Assembly (NCBI GenBank): GCA_013044085.1
Contig: JABEVI010000203.1
Span: forward strand, 1 to 11,818
Direction: 5' to 3'
DNA length: 11,818 bases
Origin: Steroidobacteraceae bacterium
GTDB lineage: Bacteria > Pseudomonadota > Gammaproteobacteria > Steroidobacterales > Steroidobacteraceae
This document shows, piece by piece, positions 6,658 through 11,818 of this stretch (positions are counted from its first letter, which is position 1; each line of letters opens with the position of its first letter). A program made the translations under genes and the position numbers. The notes beneath the pieces were generated by a model, which saw only the letters and a list, made by a program, of their open reading frames with translations, ran no database searches and had not been told where the DNA came from.

Positions 6658-6663
6658 AAGGAG
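6658..6663 (+). promoter_or_regulatory. Ribosome binding site of the GH81 gene
   Basis: AAGGAG lies 7 nt before the ATG at 6671, in the 16-bp gap after the porin stop. It fixes the start and supports translation from the same transcript. Confidence 0.7.
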
Positions 6664-6670
6664 ACGCCCC

Positions 6671-9007
6671 ATGCGTGCTACTGCCTGTTCCGTGTCCCTC
6701 GTGAACGGCGGGGCGCACGCGCGCGCCGCCGCGTTCGCGCTTCTCTTGTTGCTTGGCGCGGGCGTCGGCAGCGCCAGCGGCGCGGATTCGAAGGTGCATC
6801 TCGGTCTCGGCGCTTACGATACCGCGCCACGCTCGGGCTTTTTCAGCCACGAACCGCTGCCGCCGCAGGCCCTGTATCGCACCGGGCCGGCCTTGCACCG
6901 CGCCGCACCGACGAACCAGTGGTATTCGTCGGTCATGTTCACGTCGAAACCCTATCCGATCTATGCGCAACCGATGAGCTACCGCGCGAGCAGCGCCGGT
7001 TTCGAGGTTGGGCTGCCCGACCGGCACGTCGAGTCGCCGGATCCCGGCCGGCGCCAGGTGGTCTACCGGCATGTGGCCGCGATCCTCGTCTCTCCGGCGG
7101 GCTTCAAACCCGGTCCCGCACGGCTCAGCGATTTCTCCGACTGGCTTGCGAAAATCACCTGGACCGGCGGTGCCGGTCAGACGATGAGCGCGACCGTGCT
7201 GCACGGCAATCCGTTCAGCTATTACGATTGCAGCAGCGGCGATGTGGATTTCAAGATCATGGGCTCGCCCACCGTGATCGCGGATCCTCGAGACCACACC
7301 CACGACCCGCGCATGGCCGCTTTCTCGGTCGCGGGGCACTCCTATGCGGTGTTCGCGCCGACGGGCTCGACCTGGGATTGGTCGCAACCGGATGAGCTGG
7401 TGCTGCATCTGCCGGCGGACAAGCGCTATTTCTCGGTCGCCGGTCTGCCGGATGACCGGCAGCGCACGCTGAAGGCCTTTCTCGCCGTCGCCTATGCCTT
7501 TCCGACGAAGACGCGGGCGGTGTTCCACTACGATGAACGCACGAGCCAGGTGAGGACGACGTTTCGTGTCGACACGGTCGCCAAGGAAGGCACCGACACA
7601 CTCGGCTTCATGGGGCTCTATCCGCACCAGTGGGACAGCGTGACGCCGCGCCCGAAGGTGCTGTACACCTATGATTCGGTGCGGGGCCCGATTCGCGTGA
7701 TCAAGGCGAATTCCTTCGTACTCGAACATACCTACCATGCGTTCGTGCCCTATTGGCCGCGGCTCGAGGTCGCCGCGCATCGGCGCGAGGTGAATGACCT
7801 GCTGGTGGGCGATGTGGCGAAGTCGGGGAAGTTGTTCGAGCACGGCTTCGGAACGTATTGGATCGGCAAGGGCCTCGGCGCGGCCGCGCAACTCATGATG
7901 GTCGCCAAGGCCGAGGGCAAGACCTCGGAGCAGAAGAAACTCTTGAAGCTCATCGAGGGGCGCATCGAGAGCTGGTTCAATGACCGGCACGCGACGCATT
8001 TTCGCCAGGACTCCACCATCGGCACCTTCGTGGGACTGCCGCAGGAGTTCGGCAGCGTCAGCCACATGAACGATCACCACTTCCATTACGGCTACTGGCT
8101 CATGGCATCGGCCTACGTGGCGATGAACGATCCGGCCTGGGCCGCGCCGAGCGCCTGGGGCGGCATGGTGAACAAGCTGGTCGCCGACATCGCGACCGAG
8201 CAGCATGGCCGGGCGGATTTCCCGTATTTGCGCAACTTCGATGCCTACGAGGGGCACTCCTGGGCGTCGGGCGATGCGGCGATGTACGCCGGAAACAACC
8301 AGGAGTCCTCCTCCGAGGCCGTGAACGCCTGGGCCGGATTGATCCTCTGGGGTGAGGCGACCCACAACACGAAGCTGCGAAATCTCGGCATCTACCTGTA
8401 CACCAGCGAGATCGCCTCGATTCATACCTATTGGTTCGACCTGAAGCATCAAGTGCTCGGCGCCGACTTCGGCCACTCCTTCGCGAGCATGGTCTTCGGC
8501 GACAAGTACGCTTACAACACCTGGTGGACGGAGGAGCCGCGCGAGATTCTCGGCATCAACATGATGCCGATCACGCCCGCCTCGATCTATCTCGGCGCCG
8601 ACCCGGCCTACGATCGCGCCTTGATGGCGCAGTTGCCCAAGGACGAGGCGGCGTACGCGAAGCACGGCGTCAGTGACGGCACCCCGGCGGATATCTGGCA
8701 GGATGTGCTCGCCTCGTTTCTCGCGCTCAGCGATCCGCAGGCGGGATTCAAGTCCTGGCACAAGGACGGCACGGTCGAAGCGGGCGAGACCCGTACCCAC
8801 ACCTTGTTCTGGCTCTACAGCCTCGAGGAAATGGGTCCTCCGGATCTGTCGGTGACCGCGGATACGCCGCTTTATTCGGTGTTCAAGAACGCCGCCGGCG
8901 TGCGCACGTATCTCGCCTACAACGGCAAATCAACGCCGATCCGGGTGACCTTCAGCACCGGCAAGGTCATGGTGGTGCCGGCCAATTCTCTCGCGCGGTC
9001 GAAGTAA
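6671..9007 (+). CDS. GH81 endo-beta-1,3-glucanase
   Basis: A 778-residue secreted glycoside hydrolase of family 81, inverting enzymes that cut internal beta-1,3 bonds of laminarin, curdlan, callose or fungal wall glucan. A type I signal peptide covers residues 1 to about 37 (ending SASG). The N-terminal beta-domain carries the family block PTNQWYSSVMF (80-90). The alpha-barrel domain carries NDHHFHYGYWL with Asp468 as general acid, and GNNQESSSEA with Glu545 and Glu549. The spacings of 77 and 4 residues agree with the Asp-Glu-Glu set reported for Thermobifida fusca Lam81A, as I recall it. A C-terminal beta segment of about 60 residues (TYLAYNGKSTPIRVTFSTGK) resembles the small tail module seen on many bacterial glucanases. 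It is full length with all key residues. It is the third gene of the operon and converges on the symporter gene with a 17-bp gap; no terminator is evident. Confidence 0.95.
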   Translation: MRATACSVSLVNGGAHARAAAFALLLLLGAGVGSASGADSKVHLGLGAYDTAPRSGFFSHEPLPPQALYRTGPALHRAAPTNQWYSSVMFTSKPYPIYAQPMSYRASSAGFEVGLPDRHVESPDPGRRQVVYRHVAAILVSPAGFKPGPARLSDFSDWLAKITWTGGAGQTMSATVLHGNPFSYYDCSSGDVDFKIMGSPTVIADPRDHTHDPRMAAFSVAGHSYAVFAPTGSTWDWSQPDELVLHLPADKRYFSVAGLPDDRQRTLKAFLAVAYAFPTKTRAVFHYDERTSQVRTTFRVDTVAKEGTDTLGFMGLYPHQWDSVTPRPKVLYTYDSVRGPIRVIKANSFVLEHTYHAFVPYWPRLEVAAHRREVNDLLVGDVAKSGKLFEHGFGTYWIGKGLGAAAQLMMVAKAEGKTSEQKKLLKLIEGRIESWFNDRHATHFRQDSTIGTFVGLPQEFGSVSHMNDHHFHYGYWLMASAYVAMNDPAWAAPSAWGGMVNKLVADIATEQHGRADFPYLRNFDAYEGHSWASGDAAMYAGNNQESSSEAVNAWAGLILWGEATHNTKLRNLGIYLYTSEIASIHTYWFDLKHQVLGADFGHSFASMVFGDKYAYNTWWTEEPREILGINMMPITPASIYLGADPAYDRALMAQLPKDEAAYAKHGVSDGTPADIWQDVLASFLALSDPQAGFKSWHKDGTVEAGETRTHTLFWLYSLEEMGPPDLSVTADTPLYSVFKNAAGVRTYLAYNGKSTPIRVTFSTGKVMVVPANSLARSK

Positions 9008-9024
9008 ACGGCGGCGCGCCGGCT

Positions 9025-10419
9025 TCACGCGGCGAGGCTGGCCGGTTCCGTCGCCGGGGAATCAGTCACCCGGCGCGCTCGCAAGTCATCTCCCATGCGC
9101 GCGATGGTCTTGTCATCGAGGTCATAGAAATATAGAGCCACGATCGCGATCACCGCGCCGACCGCCGGGATGAAACTCGTCATCAGCATGATGCCGTTGA
9201 TCGTGCGCGGGCTTTGCACGACGTTGGGAACGTAGCCGTAATAAGACAGAAGGTAGCCGACACCGCCGCCGGCCAGCGCCCAGCCGAATTTCTGCGCGAA
9301 CGAGGCGGCGGAGAATACGAGGCCGGTGGCGCGGCGGCCGCACTTCCATTCCGAGTAATCCGCAGTGTCCGCGTACATCGCCCAGACGAGCGGCGCGGTC
9401 GGGGCCGCGAACAGGCTGATGAGCGCATGCGAAGCCCAGACGAGCGGCAGGTTCGCGGGCGGAACGAAGTAAAAGGCGACCGTGAAAATCGCCGACAGCG
9501 TCATGGAGCCGATGTAGAAATTGCGCTTGCCGAACTTCTTCGTCAGCGGTGACGTCAACATCACTCCGATGATGAACGCGGCGGCACCCGTGTTCATCAC
9601 GTAGCCGAAATAGGCCCTGCCATTCGGAACGACATAATCGAAGTAATAGACCATGACCGTGCTGCGGATGTTCGCGTAGGCGAGGGCGGCGATGCCGACG
9701 ATGCAGAGGATCACCCAGGGCCTGTTCCGCAGTAGATCACCGACGTCGGCCGATAACGAGGTCTTCTGTTTCGGCGGCGGTTGAACGCGCTCGCGTGTCA
9801 TGGCAAACGTGGCGAAGAACAACAACACGGCAACGCTCGCGTAGACGAGCATCGTCATCTGCCATCCGTAGGGCGAGGTGTCGCTGCCTCCGAAGAAGTG
9901 GGCGAGCGGCTTGGTGGCGCTGATGACGATGAACACCGGCAAAAAGGCCATGACGAAGCGATAGGAGGTGACGCTGGTGCGGTCGGCCGAATTCGGCGTC
10001 AGCACGCCGAGCAGCGCCGAATAGGGGATGTTGATCGCCGAATACGCGAGCATCATCAGAATCAACGTCACATAGGCGTAGATCGTCTTGCCCGTGGTGC
10101 CGAAATGGGGCGTGGTGAAGGTCAGCACCGCCGTGATCGCCATCGGCAGGGCCATCCATACCAGGTACGGCCGGTAATGTCCCCAGCGGGTGTTGGTGCG
10201 GTCGGCGATCGAGCCGATCATCGGATCGATGAACGCATCGCCGATCCGGGTGACGATCATCATCGTTCCCATCGTGGCGGCGCTTAGCAGGAATACGTCC
10301 GTGTAATACTGGGCTATGAAGATCGAAAACATCTGCCAGAACAGATTCGAGGCGAGATCGCCGAATCCGTAGCCGATTTTTTCCGTGACCGTCAGCTTGC
10401 GCACGTCTGTTGTCGTCAT
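9025..10419 (-). CDS. GPH-family (MelB-type) sugar:cation symporter
   Basis: A 464-residue inner-membrane transporter of the glycoside-pentoside-hexuronide family within the MFS, with about 12 membrane helices. The opening GYGFGDLASNLFWQ is a family hallmark. RIGDAFIDPMIG supplies Asp61 and Asp65, equivalent to the cation-site aspartates of E. coli MelB. The cytoplasmic loop DRTNTRWGHYRPYL and the late-helix stretch ADYSEWKCGRRATGLVF followed by FAQKFGWALAG (Lys377) are also typical. The protein couples uptake of an oligosaccharide or glycoside to Na+ or H+. Beside two beta-1,3-glucanases, laminari-oligosaccharides are the likely cargo. The ATG has a modest GGGA 8 bases upstream. A perfect -35 TTGACA (10493-10498, minus strand) is present upstream, but no -10 at ideal spacing. 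Unlike the operon, no AAGCGCTT operator precedes it. Confidence 0.95.
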   Translation of the reverse strand: MTTTDVRKLTVTEKIGYGFGDLASNLFWQMFSIFIAQYYTDVFLLSAATMGTMMIVTRIGDAFIDPMIGSIADRTNTRWGHYRPYLVWMALPMAITAVLTFTTPHFGTTGKTIYAYVTLILMMLAYSAINIPYSALLGVLTPNSADRTSVTSYRFVMAFLPVFIVISATKPLAHFFGGSDTSPYGWQMTMLVYASVAVLLFFATFAMTRERVQPPPKQKTSLSADVGDLLRNRPWVILCIVGIAALAYANIRSTVMVYYFDYVVPNGRAYFGYVMNTGAAAFIIGVMLTSPLTKKFGKRNFYIGSMTLSAIFTVAFYFVPPANLPLVWASHALISLFAAPTAPLVWAMYADTADYSEWKCGRRATGLVFSAASFAQKFGWALAGGGVGYLLSYYGYVPNVVQSPRTINGIMLMTSFIPAVGAVIAIVALYFYDLDDKTIARMGDDLRARRVTDSPATEPASLAA

Positions 10420-10435
10420 TATTTTCCCGCAATGA

Positions 10436-10458
10436 TTCGTCCACCCCGATTGGACGAA
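10436..10458. repeat. Inverted repeat in the symporter leader
   Basis: Perfect 8-bp arms TTCGTCCA (10436-10443) and TGGACGAA (10451-10458) are separated by 7 nt. The repeat lies 16 bp upstream of the symporter ATG, so it could be an operator or an RNA hairpin close to the ribosome binding site. A CTTATA (minus-strand TATAAG, 10460-10465) -10-like element abuts it. Confidence 0.5.
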
Positions 10459-10549
10459 ACTTATATCGAGTAGACCCGTCCGCGCTTATTGCTGTCAAGC
10501 GTCAAAACGTCCGCTGGTCGGTTGTTTTTGGGGCTATTCCGGGCGCGCT

Positions 10550-10601
10550 TCGATACATGAGGAAAATCTCACCACATCAAAGAAATTCTCATTTGTATCG
10601 A
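10550..10601. repeat. Imperfect inverted repeat in an A+T-rich intergenic segment
   Basis: The left arm TCGATACATGAG (10550-10561) pairs with the right arm CTCATTTGTATCGA (10588-10601). This gives an 8-bp perfect outer stem, a 2-nt bulge and a 4-bp inner stem, with a 26-nt loop region. The segment is clearly A+T-richer than its surroundings. The right arm overlaps a TTGTAT (10593-10598) that, with TATGGT at 10616-10621 (17-bp spacing), could be the promoter of the small ORF at 10667. Confidence 0.5.
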
Positions 10602-10621
10602 CCAGGGTCCGTCCCTATGGT
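10593..10621 (+). promoter_or_regulatory. Weak candidate promoter for the small ORF at 10667
   Basis: TTGTAT and TATGGT are spaced by 17 bp and match the sigma70 hexamers at three and four of six positions. The predicted start near 10628 would leave a leader of about 39 nt. The match is modest and could be chance. Confidence 0.25.
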
Positions 10622-10653
10622 GGGTGCCTACGTTGAGTTGCCGAAGGGCAATC

Positions 10654-10659
10654 GAGGAG
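10654..10659 (+). promoter_or_regulatory. Strong Shine-Dalgarno before the small ORF
   Basis: GAGGAG ends 7 nt before the ATG at 10667, one of the best ribosome binding sites in the window. It is the main reason to treat the 72-codon ORF as real. Confidence 0.6.
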
Positions 10660-10666
10660 CAATCGC

Positions 10667-10885
10667 ATGAACATCCGCATCGGTGTGATCGCTTCGCAGG
10701 CGGCGTCGGTGTCGTCGTCGGCCTGCGCACGGTTGGCGTCGCTATGGCGCAACGCGGCGACCGCCGCCCTCTACGACGGCTATATCGGCGCGTACGCCGA
10801 GTTCCACCGACATGAGTATCTAAATCGTCGTGGATCGATGGACGCGCCCGCTCGCATCGCAGGTCCAGCCGAGCCGATCAATTAA
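10667..10885 (+). CDS. Small hypothetical protein (72 residues)
   Basis: I do not recognise this protein. It has a strong GAGGAG ribosome binding site, a mostly G/C third codon position in its first two thirds, and ends exactly where the stop of the opposing methyltransferase gene begins. Residues 1-30 are rich in Ala and Ser with a short hydrophobic start (IGVIAS) but no convincing signal peptide or membrane helix. Residues 25-55 (SLWRNAATAALYDGYIGAYAEFHRHEYLNRRG) could form an amphipathic helix rich in aromatics and His. It is followed by a Pro/Ala-rich tail with poorer codon usage. No domain or catalytic motif is visible. It may be a genuine short gene or a remnant. Confidence 0.5.
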   Translation: MNIRIGVIASQAASVSSSACARLASLWRNAATAALYDGYIGAYAEFHRHEYLNRRGSMDAPARIAGPAEPIN

Positions 10886-11491
10886 TCAGTCGGTGGCGGA
10901 TTCCGAGAGGTAACGGTAGGCGTCGATCCGGGCGGGTGGCAGGTTTCTCCACACCACGTGCCTCTGGTCACGCTTGAAACCGGCCGCCTGGTCCGCAAAG
11001 CCGCCACGTAGCGCATAAGTGAACTGGATGAACATCGTCCCCGGTCCGGAGATCAGGGAGATTTGGTCCATGATCTCGCGAACCACCGATCGTCGCAGGC
11101 TGCGCAGCGGCAGGCTGGAGACGATGGCCCGAATGGGTTGATTGCGAAGGGCCTCGAAGCGGCTCAGATGGGCGGCGTCTCCATGGATCAGTTTGACGCC
11201 TGGAAAACGTCTGGCGAGGTGCGCCGATAGCACCGCGGAACGTTCGACCAAGACCAGATCGTCGGCCGCTATGCCCTGGCTCAAGAGCGCGGCCGTGACC
11301 ACGCCGCCGCCGGGGCCCAATTCGAGCACCAATCCCTGGCCCTCGGGAACGAGGCTCGCCATACGACGCGCGAGAAACGGTGAACTCGGGCACATGGCGC
11401 CGATTTCGCGCGGATGGCGCACTAACTCGCGGATGAAGTGCCAGTAACCGGCCGCCCAGCGGCTTGCGTTCAGCTCGTTTACCTCGAGCAT
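10886..11491 (-). CDS. PmtA-like SAM-dependent methyltransferase (phospholipid N-methyltransferase family)
   Basis: A 201-residue class I methyltransferase. The N-terminal segment FIRELVRHPREIGAMCPSSPFLARRM (19-44) is typical of the PmtA group. It is followed by the SAM-binding motif I LELGPGGGVVTAALL (56-70), the acidic end of strand 2 (LVERS, 81-85), LIHGDAAHL (101-109), and SSLPLRSL (125-132) in the motif IV position. The block GTMFIQFTYAL (151-161) is again characteristic. Relatives methylate phosphatidylethanolamine toward phosphatidylcholine at the inner membrane, while others in the family are unassigned or resemble rRNA dimethyladenosine enzymes, so the substrate is not settled. Length is normal. 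The ATG has only a weak GAG upstream. A CTGCCA-17-TAGGAT promoter candidate lies about 110 bp upstream. There is no evident tie to the glucan genes. Confidence 0.85.
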   Translation of the reverse strand: MLEVNELNASRWAAGYWHFIRELVRHPREIGAMCPSSPFLARRMASLVPEGQGLVLELGPGGGVVTAALLSQGIAADDLVLVERSAVLSAHLARRFPGVKLIHGDAAHLSRFEALRNQPIRAIVSSLPLRSLRRSVVREIMDQISLISGPGTMFIQFTYALRGGFADQAAGFKRDQRHVVWRNLPPARIDAYRYLSESATD

Positions 11492-11601
11492 TGCAGGTCT
11501 CGACGGCCACCAACGGACCGGCTGATGCGCCGGCGGAGGTCATCGAGTCTGGGATTCGTCGAAATCATCTGGCCGTACCCGAGGGTCGTATGCATGCGCG
11601 T

Positions 11602-11630
11602 ATCCTATTGAAATCCAGTTCGTATGGCAG
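11602..11630 (-). promoter_or_regulatory. Candidate promoter for the methyltransferase gene
   Basis: On the minus strand CTGCCA (plus 11625-11630) and TAGGAT (plus 11602-11607) are spaced by 17 bp, each matching four of six consensus bases. The start near 11595 would give a leader of about 104 nt. Confidence 0.3.
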
Positions 11631-11662
11631 GTAAGGCGGTTCTACCCTGAATATTGACCCCC

Positions 11663-11690
11663 TTGGCGCGTCGCTGCAACGCGTTATTCT
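11663..11690 (+). promoter_or_regulatory. Candidate promoter for the right-edge gene
   Basis: TTGGCG (11663-11668) and TATTCT (11685-11690), 16 bp apart, match four and five of six sigma70 consensus bases. The predicted start near 11697 lies about 29 nt before the ATG at 11726. Confidence 0.35.
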
Positions 11691-11725
11691 CTGCCGGGGG
11701 CAGCGAGGAGCGGGAACGGGCATAT

Positions 11726-11818
11726 ATGAGGCAAATCGAACCAGATCCGTTCGCGTCGCTCGAGCAGGACCTCGGACATCTCGCCGCCCTGGGACGCCGG
11801 CGGACCCTCGCCGGCCGC
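11726..11818 (+). CDS. N-terminal fragment of an unidentified protein (possibly a BioF-like PLP enzyme)
   Basis: An open frame starts at ATG 11726 and runs out of the window after 31 codons. The fragment (SLEQDLGHLAALGRRRTLAG from residue 11) begins with a short acidic-basic helix ending in a run of Arg. This resembles the opening of alpha-oxoamine synthases such as 8-amino-7-oxononanoate synthase, where an N-terminal helix precedes a Leu/Arg-rich turn. CGGG lies 5 nt upstream of the ATG, and a fuller GAGGAG lies 15 nt upstream, too far to be ideal. No catalytic residue is in view, so the family suggestion is weak; that a gene starts here is more secure. Confidence 0.55.
   Translation, partial: MRQIEPDPFASLEQDLGHLAALGRRRTLAGR

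Noticed and set aside
7425..7432. AAGCGCTA inside the GH81 coding region resembling the operator core
   Set aside because: It breaks the palindrome, lies deep in coding sequence and is explained by codons.
6626..8800. 724-codon open frame antisense to the GH81 gene
   Set aside because: It lies wholly opposite a gene with all GH81 catalytic motifs, its translation is Arg/His/Gly-rich without recognisable domains, and it has no good ribosome binding site. Long antisense frames are expected in G+C-rich DNA.
9008..9024. GGCGCGCC-containing stretch between GH81 and the symporter as a bidirectional terminator
   Set aside because: Short stem with no T-run on either strand; not a convincing intrinsic terminator.
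10483..10501. CGCTT...AAGCG inverted repeat upstream of the symporter as a third LacI operator
   Set aside because: Only 5-bp arms separated by 9 nt; it lacks the continuous AAGCGCTT core and the central spacing of the two accepted sites.
10968..11543. 191-codon minus-strand frame overlapping the methyltransferase in another frame
   Set aside because: The overlapping frame carries the SAM-binding motifs; this one is Arg/Pro-rich with no domain.
1..11818. tRNA, rRNA, CRISPR array, insertion sequence or attachment site
   Set aside because: No cloverleaf, spaced repeat array, transposase or terminal inverted repeat pair was seen on either strand by eye.

Overview
The window is G+C-rich DNA from a Gram-negative bacterium. 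Two lipoprotein signal peptides, an outer-membrane barrel protein ending in Phe, an MelB-type symporter and a PmtA-like methyltransferase all point that way. The gene content and repeat style of the lipoproteins resemble gammaproteobacteria of the Xanthomonadales/Nevskiales kind, but no marker here fixes the taxon.

Layout. The left edge holds the last codons of a plus-strand acetate kinase (1-75). Converging on it is an uncharacterised Gly/Ser-linker lipoprotein (81-1013, minus). A regulatory region (1014-1287) separates it from a secreted alpha/beta hydrolase (1288-2229, plus). That gene converges on a LacI-family regulator (2239-3297, minus). A second regulatory region (3298-3526) separates the regulator from a plus-strand operon of three genes: a GH17 beta-1,3-glucanase lipoprotein (3527-5209), an outer-membrane porin-like protein (5263-6654) and a GH81 endo-beta-1,3-glucanase (6671-9007). 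Converging on the operon is a GPH-family sugar:cation symporter (9025-10419, minus). After an A+T-rich intergenic stretch with an inverted repeat comes a 72-codon ORF with a strong ribosome binding site (10667-10885), then a PmtA-like methyltransferase (10886-11491, minus). The 5' end of a possible PLP-dependent enzyme (11726 onward) closes the window.

Function. The centre reads as a beta-1,3-glucan (laminarin, callose, curdlan or fungal wall glucan) utilisation locus. GH81 would cut internal beta-1,3 bonds and the GH17 lipoprotein would trim or remodel oligosaccharides. The porin would pass oligosaccharides through the outer membrane and the GPH symporter would carry them into the cytoplasm. 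The LacI protein would sense the sugar. No TonB-dependent receptor, SusD homologue or beta-glucosidase is encoded in the window, so final cleavage to glucose must lie elsewhere.

Regulation. Two CcpA/LacI-type palindromes sharing 12 of 14 bases lie in the two central regulatory regions. One sits at the start of transcription of the GH17-porin-GH81 operon, just downstream of a good sigma70-like promoter (TTGACA-16-GATAAC). The other sits at the -35 region of a promoter for the unknown lipoprotein. This ties that lipoprotein to the same regulon and makes it the best candidate for an undescribed glucan-handling component.
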